From contig DFLT01000017.1 of NCBI GenBank assembly GCA_002375465.1, positions 186,001 through 250,000 of the forward strand: DNA of 64,000 nt. Reading direction: 5' to 3'. Positions 18,017 through 26,649 of the stretch are shown here, piece after piece (position 1 is the stretch's first letter; each line of letters starts with the position of its first letter). Position numbers and translations under genes: made by a program. This stretch comes from Alphaproteobacteria bacterium UBA3612. GTDB lineage: Bacteria; Pseudomonadota; Alphaproteobacteria; Sphingomonadales; Sphingomonadaceae. The notes beneath the pieces were generated by a model. The model was not told the origin of the DNA. It ran no database searches and saw nothing but the letters and a program-made list of their open reading frames with translations.

Positions 18017-18583
18017 ATGACGCGTCCTTCACCAATCGATCCCTCTTCGCTGATGGCAGACGTGGCCAGAGGCGACGATGGCGCCTTTAGGGCACTGACC
18101 GAACTTTTGTACGGTCCCGCGATCGGGACCGCCATGAAGGTGCTGGGCAGCCGCGCAGAGGCGGAGGACGCGGTACAGACCGCGCTGGTGAAGCTGTGGA
18201 AAACGGCGGAACGCTTCGACCCCGAACGGGCCAAAGTCTCCACCTGGTTCCGGCGGATCGTCGTCAATTGCTGCATCGATCGGAAACGGGCGCTGAAGCC
18301 CGTCGAAGATATTGATGATGTCCGGGATGCCGCCAGCGAAGAGGCAGGCCCGGAGGAGGCCACGGGCGATCTGATGCGCGACCGCCGTATCAATGCCGAG
18401 GTCATGAAACTCCCCGCGCGCCAGCGGGCGGCGATCACGCTGTTTTATGGCGACGGGGCAACGATGAACGAGATTGCCGAGGCGCTGGAAACGACACCCA
18501 AGGCGATCGAAGGATTGCTCGCACGGGCGCGGGCGGATTTGGCCCAGCGGTTGGCGCCGTTGAAAGAGGAGTTGGAGGCATGA
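18017..18583 (+). CDS. ECF-type RNA polymerase sigma factor
   Basis: A 188-residue sigma factor with only regions 2 and 4. Region 2 has AEDAVQTALVKLWKTAERFD and STWFRRIVVNCCIDRKR; region 4 has LPARQRAAITLFYGDGATMNEIAE followed by EGLLARARADLAQ. The ATG at 18017 is chosen over one at 17975 because the protein then begins directly with family-like sequence. It overlaps the next gene by four bases (ATGA), and that gene overlaps the third likewise, so the three form one translational unit: sigma factor, single-pass membrane protein, periplasmic protein. This is the layout of an ECF signalling system. Confidence 0.9.
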   Translation: MTRPSPIDPSSLMADVARGDDGAFRALTELLYGPAIGTAMKVLGSRAEAEDAVQTALVKLWKTAERFDPERAKVSTWFRRIVVNCCIDRKRALKPVEDIDDVRDAASEEAGPEEATGDLMRDRRINAEVMKLPARQRAAITLFYGDGATMNEIAEALETTPKAIEGLLARARADLAQRLAPLKEELEA

Positions 18584-19212
18584 CAGGCCCCACGGAAATG
18601 AACATGGACCGCGACGGCGTCGACGCGTTGCTGACGCGCTGGGCGACAACCGATCGCGATCCCGCCATCGAACCTGGCGCGGCAATGGCCGCCGCCGACC
18701 GCGCCATGGCGACCGCCCGCATCGAGGCGATGGCGCAGCCTGCAAATGACCGCCGCTGGATGCCGCCTGCCCTGTTCGGCGGGGGTATTGCCGCCGCGAT
18801 CGCGGGCGTCATGTTCGTCAGCAGCGGTGGCGGCCCCGTCGGTGCCCCCGCGCCCGCCGGATCCGTGCCACAGGCAGCTACGGCAGAAATCGCCGCGACG
18901 GAAGCGCCGCCCGCCGCCTTTACCGCGCCCGCGCCGGTGGCGGAGATCGCCCCGGTGGAACTGGCGTCGACCGATCCCGCCGAAGTGCCTGAGCCCGCCC
19001 GCCCCGCCCCGGAGGCGCCGCCCGTCGCTCTCGCCTCCGCCGACGAACCTGCCCCCGGCGATGCACCGTTTGGCGCCCCGCGCCGCCTGGCCGCAGGGGC
19101 GCAATTGGCCACGGCAGGGATGGAGGAATTTGATTTCACCGAAGCCAATGACGACCTGTTCATGGCCGGCTATGTCTTCACGCCGCGGCCGGAGGAGGAG
19201 GACCTGCCATGA
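18580..19212 (+). CDS. Single-pass membrane protein, candidate anti-sigma factor
   Basis: A 210-residue protein I do not recognise by family. Residues 1-60 are hydrophilic and would be cytoplasmic. A hydrophobic segment, ALFGGGIAAAIAGVMFV, at about residues 64-80 is the only likely membrane span. The rest is a periplasmic Ala/Pro/Glu-rich low-complexity stretch ending in an acidic patch (EEFDFTEANDD ... EEEDLP). Position directly after an ECF sigma gene with four-base overlaps on both sides suggests an anti-sigma factor. No zinc-binding anti-sigma HxxxCxxC motif is present. The coding bounds are well supported; the function is inferred from context. Confidence 0.7.
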   Translation: MTGPTEMNMDRDGVDALLTRWATTDRDPAIEPGAAMAAADRAMATARIEAMAQPANDRRWMPPALFGGGIAAAIAGVMFVSSGGGPVGAPAPAGSVPQAATAEIAATEAPPAAFTAPAPVAEIAPVELASTDPAEVPEPARPAPEAPPVALASADEPAPGDAPFGAPRRLAAGAQLATAGMEEFDFTEANDDLFMAGYVFTPRPEEEDLP

Positions 19213-19697
19213 GAACGCGCGGTACCATCCTGGCAGCCGCGATGGTGATCGGGCTGGCGTCCGGTACGGCCGCGCAGCAGCCGTTCGGTGGCCTGAGCGC
19301 GGAAGGGCGCGCCACTTTGGCGGCCGCCATGGCGAAGGAAGACATTCCCGGTCATGACGAGGAGGTCCGGGCGGCCCGCACGAAGATACTTTCTCTGCTG
19401 GCGGCAGACGAACTGGACCTGGATGCCATAGAGGATGCGCAACAGGCGGAACGCCAGCTCGTCATGCAGGATTATGCCCGCGCGGCAGCGCGCATGCGCG
19501 CGGCCTATGCCGACCTGTCTGTCGCCGACAGAAAGGCCTTTGCCACCATGATGGCGATGCGGGAGCGGCGGATGCAGCAGCGCATGAAACTGGCAAAAGA
19601 CCGGATGGAGCGTTTCGACCGCATGATGACGCAGCATCAGGAAGATTTGCGGCGCCTGCGCGACGGGCGTGGCCCTGCGCAGCAAGTATCTGACTAA
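19209..19697 (+). CDS. Periplasmic heavy-metal-sensor / Spy-like protein
   Basis: A 162-residue exported protein. A signal peptide of about 22 residues ends at GTAAQQ. The rest is helical, with MRERRMQQRMKLAKDRMERF near the C-terminus resembling the all-helical CpxP/Spy/CnrX fold. In CnrX-type systems such proteins sense metal or envelope stress and control an ECF sigma factor through a membrane partner. Its stop codon overlaps that of the convergent dehydrogenase. Confidence 0.65.
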   Translation: MRTRGTILAAAMVIGLASGTAAQQPFGGLSAEGRATLAAAMAKEDIPGHDEEVRAARTKILSLLAADELDLDAIEDAQQAERQLVMQDYARAAARMRAAYADLSVADRKAFATMMAMRERRMQQRMKLAKDRMERFDRMMTQHQEDLRRLRDGRGPAQQVSD

Positions 19698-20611
19698 GGC
19701 CGCAGCAGCCCCTGTGACCGGTACCATGCCGCTGTTCGTGCAATCCCTTCGCGGGGTCGCACATGCGGTTGCCAGATACCCAGATCCGCTAGCGGTGCCA
19801 CATCTGCGGTCCAGTCCGGATGGGCGATATAGCGCGCCCGATCAAGGCTGAGCGTCGGCAAATCATCCGACAGGCGTGCGCGCAGAGTATCAAGTGCAGC
19901 GCCCACGGTCAGGGCCGCCGTCGGCAATCTTACTTTTCGGGGCGCCCGACCCACGGCTGCGCCGATCAGATCCGCCATTTCCCCATGACCGAGACCGCCG
20001 CTACCGTCCTCGATTTCGAATGACTGACCAACACCAGTGGTCACCGTTGCGAGCGCCAGCAGGGACGCCGCAAGATCGGTGACATAAATCAGCGAAAACC
20101 TGCCCTTGCCGGGCAGTAACGCCCATCCGCTGCGCGCAAGGCGATAAAGATCGAGCATGGCCATGTCGCCGGGACCGTACACCGCCGGCGGACGCACAAT
20201 CGTCCACGCGCGAGAGGATTGCTGCACAAGCTGATCCGCCCGCGCCTTCGACGCGCCATAAAGCGAAAGGTCCGGCTCTCTGGCCGACAGGGACGAAACC
20301 TGAATGAAACGGGCGACACCGGCACGCTCCGCCGCCGCCAGCACGGCGCGGGTGCCGCCAACATTCCCCGTGTGAAACCCCGCATGGTCGGGCGCATTGA
20401 CGACGCCCGCGACGTGAATGATCGCCGCCGCGCCCGCACACAGGTCCAGCAGCGCGGCATCCGCGCTCAGATCACCCGGGATCCATGTGACGCCCTGACG
20501 TTCCGGCTGTGCGCGGCGCGTAAGGGCGCGGACCTGATGACCCCCGGCAAGCGCCAGGTCGACAAGGTGCGCGCCGACGAAACCGGTCCCGCCCGTTATC
20601 GCGATTTTCAC
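19694..20611 (-). CDS. NAD-dependent epimerase/dehydratase; candidate ceramide reductase (CerR)
   Basis: A 305-residue extended short-chain dehydrogenase. The Rossmann loop TGGTGFVGAHLVDLAL is at the N-terminus and the catalytic pair is seen as VSSLSA and YGASKARAD (Y-x3-K). In Caulobacter a protein of this family, CerR, acts in ceramide synthesis, encoded close to an acyl-activating enzyme; here the immediate upstream gene on the same strand is a fatty acyl-AMP ligase 48 bases away. That context favours a sphingolipid role. Serine palmitoyltransferase, the dedicated acyl carrier protein and ceramide synthase are not in the window. Other NAD(P)-dependent oxidoreductase roles remain possible. 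Confidence 0.75.
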   Translation of the reverse strand: MKIAITGGTGFVGAHLVDLALAGGHQVRALTRRAQPERQGVTWIPGDLSADAALLDLCAGAAAIIHVAGVVNAPDHAGFHTGNVGGTRAVLAAAERAGVARFIQVSSLSAREPDLSLYGASKARADQLVQQSSRAWTIVRPPAVYGPGDMAMLDLYRLARSGWALLPGKGRFSLIYVTDLAASLLALATVTTGVGQSFEIEDGSGGLGHGEMADLIGAAVGRAPRKVRLPTAALTVGAALDTLRARLSDDLPTLSLDRARYIAHPDWTADVAPLADLGIWQPHVRPREGIARTAAWYRSQGLLRP

Positions 20612-20659
20612 GATCTGCGCCCGGAGCGGCGAAACGATACAGCCCTCATCGGCGCGCGA

Positions 20660-22474
20660 TTAGGCCGCGATTTCGAGCGGCTGAATCTCACCGGACAGGT
20701 AAAGCGACCGTGCCTTCGACCGCGACAGCTTGCCGGAACTGGTGCGCGGCAGGCTGCGGGCCGGAACCAGCTCCACGACGCAACTCATGCCGGTAAGGGC
20801 CTGGATCTTTTCCTTTATCAGGGCGACGAGGCGTGCTCGTTCTTCCCGGTCGGTCGTGCGACACTGGACCAGCACGGCAGGACTCTCCTCCCCCTCTGGC
20901 GTGGTGATCGCGAAGGCGGCGATATCGCCTGCCTTGAAGCCGGGCAGCTGTTCGACGCTCCACTCAATATCCTGCGGCCAGTGATTCTTACCATTGACGA
21001 TGATCATGTCCTTGGCACGGCCGACGATATAGATGGCGCCGTCCTTCAGATAACCCATGTCGCCCGTGTCGAGCCAGCCGTCCGAAAGGCAGGCGGCGGT
21101 TGCCTCCGCATCGCGGAAATAGCCCGTCATGATGCTGGGGCCGCGCGTCAGGACCCGGCCGATCTGCCGGTCGGACAGCACTTCGTCCGCAGGGCCCCGA
21201 ATTTCGATTTCCATGCCGGGCAGTGCATAGCCGCAATTGACGAGACGGCGGGTGCGCGCCTCTCCCTTTTCGGCGCCGTCGGCCGCGGCGCCATGGCCGG
21301 CAAGCAATTGTTCGTCGACTTCGTCCACTTCGATCCCGACGCCCGGTTTCGTCATCGTGACGGCCAGCGTCGCCTCTGCCAGGCCATAGCTGGGCAGGAA
21401 AGCCCGCGCGTCGAACCCCGCCGGGGCAAAGGTGCTGGCGAACTGGTCCATCACGGATGGCCGGATCATGTCGGCACCGTTGCCGGCCACCCGCCAGCGC
21501 GACAGGTCGAACTTGTCCCCTGCCCGCGTCTGACTGGAAATGCGCCGGGTGCAGATGTCATAGCCGAATGTCGGCGAATAGCTGAGCGTTGTGCCCGTAT
21601 TACGGCTGATCAGGGTCAGCCAGCTGAGCGGGCGGCGCGCGAAATCCTCTGTCGCGAGATAGTCCGCGCTAACCTGGTTCGCGACTGGCGACAGCAGACA
21701 GCCGACCAGACCCATATCATGATAGAAGGGCAACCAGGATACGACGCGGTCCGTTTCGCGCAGCTCCACCCCGACGGCATGACCATTCAGATTGGCGAGC
21801 AGTGCGCCATGCGTGACCTCCACGCCATGCGGAAAGCGCGTCGAGCCGCTGGAATATTGCAGATAGGCTATGTCGTCCGTCGCGGCTTGCGGCAGGGTCG
21901 TCTGAGGGGCCGGCAGGCCGTCAAGATCGTCCCAGCCAAGGACCTGCACATCCGCCAGCGCCCCCGCCGCCTCCTTTACGAAGGGCACCAGAGAGGGCGG
22001 CGACAGCGCCAGCATCGGGTCGCATGATTTCAGCTGATTGCGGATTTGTTCGACATAGCCTTCGCGACCACCAAAGCTGGTCGGCAGCGGCAATGGCACG
22101 GGCAGCGCACCCGCATAGATGGCGCCGAAGAAGGTTGCGACGAATTCCGGACCTGTTTCCGCGATCAGGGCGATACGGTCGCCCCGTTGCGCCCCAAGGG
22201 CGATCAACCTGCGCGCATGGCGCATGGCCTGCTGTTTCAGGTCGCTATAGGGCAGAATTCGCGGGTTTTCGGCACGTGCGTCAAAGAAATTCAGGCCCGC
22301 ATCGCTGGTCGCCGCATAATCGAGCGCCGCGCCCAGCGTTTCAAAGTTGGCCAGGCGGCGCGCCACGCCGCTCCTGGTGGGCGTCGTGCCGGAGGAGGCC
22401 GAGTTATCCGGGCCGCTCGCATAAACCATTACAGACACGTCGGTTTCCGGCGTCTCGTCACTCACGGTCCTCAC
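20660..22474 (-). CDS. Fatty acyl-AMP ligase; candidate AasR of ceramide synthesis
   Basis: A roughly 604-residue adenylate-forming enzyme that activates a fatty acid with ATP and passes it to an acyl carrier protein. Motifs include IAYLQYSSGSTRFPHGV (ATP loop), SWLPFYHDMGLVG, LPSYGLAEATLAVTM and DGWLDTGDMGYL. A RTSSGKLSRSKAR C-terminal lysine region follows. The D-M-G-L and YGLAE forms are typical of the FAAL branch. I choose the GTG at 22474, which has GAGG eight bases ahead; GTG at 22465, ATG at 22429 or GTG at 22546 are alternatives. It probably shares a transcript with the downstream dehydrogenase. Confidence 0.88.
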   Translation of the reverse strand: MRTVSDETPETDVSVMVYASGPDNSASSGTTPTRSGVARRLANFETLGAALDYAATSDAGLNFFDARAENPRILPYSDLKQQAMRHARRLIALGAQRGDRIALIAETGPEFVATFFGAIYAGALPVPLPLPTSFGGREGYVEQIRNQLKSCDPMLALSPPSLVPFVKEAAGALADVQVLGWDDLDGLPAPQTTLPQAATDDIAYLQYSSGSTRFPHGVEVTHGALLANLNGHAVGVELRETDRVVSWLPFYHDMGLVGCLLSPVANQVSADYLATEDFARRPLSWLTLISRNTGTTLSYSPTFGYDICTRRISSQTRAGDKFDLSRWRVAGNGADMIRPSVMDQFASTFAPAGFDARAFLPSYGLAEATLAVTMTKPGVGIEVDEVDEQLLAGHGAAADGAEKGEARTRRLVNCGYALPGMEIEIRGPADEVLSDRQIGRVLTRGPSIMTGYFRDAEATAACLSDGWLDTGDMGYLKDGAIYIVGRAKDMIIVNGKNHWPQDIEWSVEQLPGFKAGDIAAFAITTPEGEESPAVLVQCRTTDREERARLVALIKEKIQALTGMSCVVELVPARSLPRTSSGKLSRSKARSLYLSGEIQPLEIAA

Positions 22475-22607
22475 AGGATCAGCCTCATTCGGGGGTGTGT
22501 TACACAAAAGTGTCGCGCCTGCCAAAACGGAATTGGCAGACGGCACTTTTTTCGAGATGCCGCGTGCTAGCGTTCAAAATCAGCCGTGACTATGGCAGGA
22601 ATGCGGC

Positions 22608-23168
22608 GTGTCCGCAGATGCGCCCTTCCACAGCGACCGCAAAAAGCGACCGCCCCGCCCGCTGGAGGAGGAATCCCTGCGCGGATTGGCGCTGCGTTAC
22701 GTCGAACGATATGCGACGACGCAGGCAAAACTGCAGTCCTATCTGGCGCGCAAGCTGCGCGAACGCGGGTGGGAAGGGGGACGTCCGCCGGACCTGGGCG
22801 CCTTGACGGCGCGCTTTGTCGAACTGGGCTATGTCGATGACCGCATATATGGCGAGGCAAAGGCGCGCAGCCTGTCCGCGCGGGGCTATGGTGCCCGGCG
22901 CGTGGAAGGGGCGCTGCGCGAGGCGGGCGTGGAGGAGGGACTTCGCGAGGAGATCGGCCGGGACGTGGATGACCGCAGCGCCCTTCTGACGCTGGCGAAG
23001 CGGCGCCGTTTCGGCCCGTGGGCAAAAGAGGTTCTGGATCGGCGAGCGCAGCAAAAACAGTTCGCCGCCATGGCGCGGGCGGGCCATTCCCCAGACCTGA
23101 TCACACAGCTTATGCGGGCAAGTTCGCCCGACATATTGGAAGCCGAATGGAACGACACGGAAGCATGA
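22608..23168 (+). CDS. recX: Regulatory protein RecX
   Basis: A 186-residue modulator of RecA filaments. It has the RecX three-helix repeats, for example ALRYVERYATTQAKLQSYLARKL and FVELGYVDDRIYGEAKARSLSARGYG, the latter being the family hallmark. The start is a GTG. recA is not adjacent. The stop overlaps the ATG of the L,D-transpeptidase-like gene (ATGA). Confidence 0.88.
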   Translation: MSADAPFHSDRKKRPPRPLEEESLRGLALRYVERYATTQAKLQSYLARKLRERGWEGGRPPDLGALTARFVELGYVDDRIYGEAKARSLSARGYGARRVEGALREAGVEEGLREEIGRDVDDRSALLTLAKRRRFGPWAKEVLDRRAQQKQFAAMARAGHSPDLITQLMRASSPDILEAEWNDTEA

Positions 23169-23671
23169 TCGACAGGATCGTCGTAGACACTGCGTCGCGG
23201 ACGCTAATTGCAGGAGAGCTGAGCCTGCCCTGTCTGATCGGCAAGGGCGGCGCTATTGCCGAAGCTGACAAGGCCGAGGGCGACGGCGCGACACCGCTGG
23301 GGGAATATCGCCTGCTGACCGTGCTGGTCAGGCCGGACCGAATGCCCGCCCCCACAACCCGGCTGCCATGGCGCTGGCTGAGCCGGTCCGACGGCTGGTC
23401 GGACGGGGCCACCGACCCCGCCTATAATTATCCGATTCGGCATCCGCACGGATACAGCGCCGAACATCTGTGGCGCGAGGACGGACTGTACGATCTGATC
23501 GTCACGACCGATCACAACACCCCGCCGAAAGCCGGCGCCGGCAGCGCGATCTTTCTGCACTGCACCGTCAACGGACGAACAGGGACGGAGGGGTGTGTCG
23601 CTGTCGCGCGGGACGAACTGTTCCGGCTCCTTGCCTCACTCTCCCCCGGCGCAATTATCGCCATTGGCTGA
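23165..23671 (+). CDS. L,D-transpeptidase family (YkuD-like) protein
   Basis: A 168-residue protein with the YkuD catalytic pattern: His132 in IFLHCTVNGR and the nucleophile Cys144 in TGTEGCVAV. It lacks an obvious signal peptide, so it may be one of the short cytoplasmic-looking YkuD homologues (PF03734-like) common in alphaproteobacteria. The usual arginine after the GC motif is replaced by valine-alanine. Classical members cross-link or anchor to peptidoglycan. The start at 23165 overlaps the recX stop. Confidence 0.82.
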   Translation: MIDRIVVDTASRTLIAGELSLPCLIGKGGAIAEADKAEGDGATPLGEYRLLTVLVRPDRMPAPTTRLPWRWLSRSDGWSDGATDPAYNYPIRHPHGYSAEHLWREDGLYDLIVTTDHNTPPKAGAGSAIFLHCTVNGRTGTEGCVAVARDELFRLLASLSPGAIIAIG

Positions 23672-23734
23672 CGTCATGGCGACAGGTTGGCGCGGGGGGG
23701 TGACTTTTTGGGTGTGCGGTCCCAGATTGGCGAT

Positions 23735-23938
23735 ATGAACACGTTCATCATCGTCCTGATCGTCGTCGGCGCCCTTGCGACCGCAGCCGTATTGATCCGG
23801 GGCATTATCGTCATGGCCTCCGGCAAGGATCTAGGGGGGCGAAAATCCAATAATCTGATGTTCACCCGCGTCTATTTGCAGGCGGCCGTGGTGCTCGTCA
23901 TCGTGATCGGCGCCATGATGGCCGGCGCCTTTGGTTAA
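23735..23938 (+). CDS. Twin transmembrane protein, HIG1-like
   Basis: A 67-residue membrane protein with two hydrophobic helices (TFIIVLIVVGALATAAVLI and YLQAAVVLVIVIGAMMAG). Between them is the loop GRKSNNLMFTRVYLQ, which matches the N-terminal HIG1 / twin-transmembrane family of alphaproteobacteria. Relatives of HIG1 associate with respiratory complexes. The ATG at 23735 is favoured over 23687 because the longer start adds a non-conserved hydrophilic stretch. The next gene starts before its stop. Confidence 0.82.
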   Translation: MNTFIIVLIVVGALATAAVLIRGIIVMASGKDLGGRKSNNLMFTRVYLQAAVVLVIVIGAMMAGAFG

Positions 23939-24485
23939 GCTCAACAAAATCTACACGCGCACGGGCGATGACGGTACCACGGGACTGGTCGACGGATCGC
24001 GCCGGGCGAAATCGGACGCGCGGGTTGCCGCCTATGGCTCTGTGGACGAGGCGAACGCCGCCATCGGCCTTGCCCGCCTCCACGCCGATAAGGACGACAA
24101 CGACATATTGTCGCGGATTCAGAACGATCTGTTCGATCTGGGGGCAGATCTTGCCACGCCCGGAGAGGTGGAGGGGGCGCTGCGTATCTCCCCCGCGCAG
24201 GTGGAGCGGCTGGAACGCGAAATCGACGCGATGAACGACGCCCTTGAGCCCCTGAAAAGCTTTGTTCTTCCCGTCGGCACGCCGCTTGCAGCCCATCTGC
24301 ACCTGGCACGAACGATCGTGCGGCGCGCCGAGCGCGACGCGACCGAAGCCGCAGCGGCAGAAACGATCGCCGATGCTGCACTACATTATCTGAACCGGCT
24401 GAGCGATCATCTGTTCGTCATGTCGCGCCATGTTAATGCGCGAGAGGGCGGAGATGTGCTGTGGGTACCGGGGGCGAATCGGTAG
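23931..24485 (+). CDS. Cob(I)alamin adenosyltransferase, PduO type
   Basis: A 184-residue ATP:corrinoid adenosyltransferase that makes adenosylcobalamin. The PduO signature at the N-terminus is KIYTRTGDDGTTGLVDGSR, followed by AYGSVDEANAAIGLAR. A GTPLAAHLHLARTIVRRAER region and LNRLSDHLFVMSRHVN complete the family pattern. The start is a TTG at 23931, overlapping the previous gene by eight bases. No B12 riboswitch is seen ahead of it, as expected inside a gene run. Confidence 0.92.
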   Translation: MVKLNKIYTRTGDDGTTGLVDGSRRAKSDARVAAYGSVDEANAAIGLARLHADKDDNDILSRIQNDLFDLGADLATPGEVEGALRISPAQVERLEREIDAMNDALEPLKSFVLPVGTPLAAHLHLARTIVRRAERDATEAAAAETIADAALHYLNRLSDHLFVMSRHVNAREGGDVLWVPGANR

Positions 24486-24495
24486 GGTTGAGGGC

Positions 24496-25674
24496 GTGCA
24501 GGTACTGATCGACGATCTTTTGGCGCAGTACCCCGCCATCCGCAAAGAGACGGAGCGGCGGGCCGCCCCGCTGTCCGACGCCGACGCGACGCCGCAGTCG
24601 ATGGAGGACGCCAGCCCCGCCAAATGGCATCTTGCGCACGTCGGCTGGTTTTTCGAACAATTCCTGCTGATCCCGCATGTCCAGGACTATCGGCCGTTCG
24701 ACGAGGACTTTTCCTTTTTATTCAACAGCTATTACGAGGCTGCGGGTCCTCGCCATACACGCAGCGCACGTGGACTGATCACCCGCCCCTCGCTTGACCG
24801 CATTCTTGCCTATCGCGCGCATGTCGATGCGGCGATGCTGGCCGCCATTCCCGAATTCGACGCAGAATTACGCCAATTGGTGGTGCTGGGGCTGAACCAT
24901 GAGCAACAGCATCAGGAATTGTTGCTGACGGATATCCTGCATCTGTTCGCCCAGAACCCGGTCGAGCCAGGCTATTCCCGCGCGGGTCCCATACCGGCCG
25001 CGACGGAAAGCGGACTCGACTGGATCGACCATCCGGGTGGTCTCGTGGAGATCGGGGCCACGGGAGAAGATGATTTCTCTTATGATTGCGAGGGACCACG
25101 CCACCGCGTTCATCTGGAACCCTATGCGCTCGCCAGCCGGTTGGTCACCAATGCGGAATGGGACGAATTTATCGACGATGGCGGATATCGCACCGCAAGC
25201 CTGTGGCTGTCGGATGGCTGGGCCTGGGTCAATCAGGAAGGCATCGATGCGCCGCTTTATTGGCGGGCGGAATCGGACCACCGTCCTAGCCAGTTTTCCC
25301 TGCGCGGACGACGCAGCCTCGATCTGGCGGCGCCCGTGTGCCATATAGGTTATTATGAAGCGGACGCGTTCGCCACATGGGCGGGATTAAGGCTGCCCAC
25401 CGAGGCGGAGTGGGAAACCTTGGCACCGCAGCTGTCCGACGCCCATGGCCAGTGCTGGCAATGGACCGGCAGCGCCTATTTGCCCTATCCGCGCTTCCGG
25501 CCCGCCACCGGCGCCGTCGGAGAATATAATGGGAAATTCATGTCGGGACAGTTCGTACTTCGCGGTTCCAGCATCGCCACACCTGCGGGACATGAGCGGG
25601 ACACCTATCGAAACTTCTTCTATCCGCATCAGCGTTGGCAATTCAGCGGCCTGCGTCTGGCGAAAAGCCTGTGA
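24496..25674 (+). CDS. egtB: Ergothioneine biosynthesis sulfoxide synthase EgtB
   Basis: A 392-residue non-haem iron enzyme that joins hercynine and a thiol donor (gamma-glutamylcysteine or cysteine) with oxygen. The N-terminal DinB-like domain carries the iron histidines: WHLAH with His48, and HEQQHQE with His135 and His139. The C-terminal FGE-sulfatase domain has GLRLPTEAEWE and GQFVLRGSSIATP. The start is a GTG at 24496, ten bases after the adenosyltransferase stop. Its own stop overlaps the egtD start, so EgtB and EgtD are made together; egtC, egtA and egtE are not here. Confidence 0.95.
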   Translation: MQVLIDDLLAQYPAIRKETERRAAPLSDADATPQSMEDASPAKWHLAHVGWFFEQFLLIPHVQDYRPFDEDFSFLFNSYYEAAGPRHTRSARGLITRPSLDRILAYRAHVDAAMLAAIPEFDAELRQLVVLGLNHEQQHQELLLTDILHLFAQNPVEPGYSRAGPIPAATESGLDWIDHPGGLVEIGATGEDDFSYDCEGPRHRVHLEPYALASRLVTNAEWDEFIDDGGYRTASLWLSDGWAWVNQEGIDAPLYWRAESDHRPSQFSLRGRRSLDLAAPVCHIGYYEADAFATWAGLRLPTEAEWETLAPQLSDAHGQCWQWTGSAYLPYPRFRPATGAVGEYNGKFMSGQFVLRGSSIATPAGHERDTYRNFFYPHQRWQFSGLRLAKSL

Positions 25675-26642
25675 ATACCGCCGCCGCCCATGCGCAAGAT
25701 GCAGTAATCGACGATTTCGAAGGCGCCGTTCGTGCGGGTCTGTCGCGCGACCGCAAGGAGATTCCCGCACGCTATCTCTATGACCAGCGCGGCAGCGAAT
25801 TGTTCGAGCAGATCACCGGCCTGCCTGAATATTATCCCACCCGCACCGAAGTCACCCTGATCGAGGCGCATAGCAGCGCCATTGCAAAGCAGGTGGGCGA
25901 GGGGCGCACCGTCGTGGAATTCGGCTCCGGTTCCAGCGTCAAGACACCCCCCTTTCTGCGCGCGGTCAAGGCGCGGGCCTATGTGCCCATCGATATTAGC
26001 GCGCAGTTTCTGGAGCAGGCGGCCGAGAATATCCGAATCGACTGTCCGGGGATCGAGGTCTTTCCGCTGCCGGGCGATTTCACCAGAGTTTTGAAATTGC
26101 CAGCGCGGATCGCCGATACCCCCAAGTTGGGATTTTTTCCGGGATCCACCATCGGCAATATGACGGCGGCGGAGGCCGTCGATCTGCTGCGTGCGTTCAA
26201 GGAAACTTTGGGGTCGGACGCGCATCTGGTAATCGGCGTGGATCTGAAGAAGGACGCGCGCATTCTGGAACCCGCCTATGACGACAGTCAGGGGGTGACG
26301 GCCCGCTTCATCCTGAACATCCTGCACCGAATGAAGGCCGATCTGGGCGCCGATCTGCGCGAGGAAGACTGGAGCTATGAAAGCTTCTGGAATGCCGGCA
26401 TGGGCCGCATCGAAATGCATGTGCGCGCCGACGCCAATACCAGCATCTCTCTAGGCGAGCAGCGGTGGACGGTGGCGAAGGGCGAAACCCTGCACATATC
26501 GAACAGCCATAAATACAGCCTGGAGGAGGCCGCGCTGCTGGCCCGCGCATCAGGGTTTCGACAGATACAGGCATGGACCGACGAAGAGGATCTGTTCAGC
26601 CTGCAATTGTGGCGGGCCTTGCCGGCCGACCTGACCTGGTGA
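25671..26642 (+). CDS. egtD: L-histidine N(alpha)-methyltransferase EgtD
   Basis: A 323-residue SAM-dependent enzyme that trimethylates histidine to hercynine, the first step of ergothioneine synthesis. Family marks are RYLYDQRGSELFEQITGLPEYYPTR-type start, VVEFGSGSSVKTP, GFFPGSTIGNM, and NSHKYSLEE near the C-terminus. The GTG at 25671 overlaps the egtB stop (GTGA). With EgtB it gives hercynine and its sulfoxide adduct; the final lyase must be encoded elsewhere. Confidence 0.95.
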   Translation: MNTAAAHAQDAVIDDFEGAVRAGLSRDRKEIPARYLYDQRGSELFEQITGLPEYYPTRTEVTLIEAHSSAIAKQVGEGRTVVEFGSGSSVKTPPFLRAVKARAYVPIDISAQFLEQAAENIRIDCPGIEVFPLPGDFTRVLKLPARIADTPKLGFFPGSTIGNMTAAEAVDLLRAFKETLGSDAHLVIGVDLKKDARILEPAYDDSQGVTARFILNILHRMKADLGADLREEDWSYESFWNAGMGRIEMHVRADANTSISLGEQRWTVAKGETLHISNSHKYSLEEAALLARASGFRQIQAWTDEEDLFSLQLWRALPADLTW

Positions 26643-26649
26643 TCCGCAG

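Noticed and set aside
20219..22027. A 602-codon plus-strand frame opposite the acyl-AMP ligase
   Set aside because: No motif or plausible start; the minus-strand enzyme accounts for the sequence.
22501..22530. ACAC/GTGT short dyad ahead of the acyl-AMP ligase
   Set aside because: Four-base arms are too short to support an operator.
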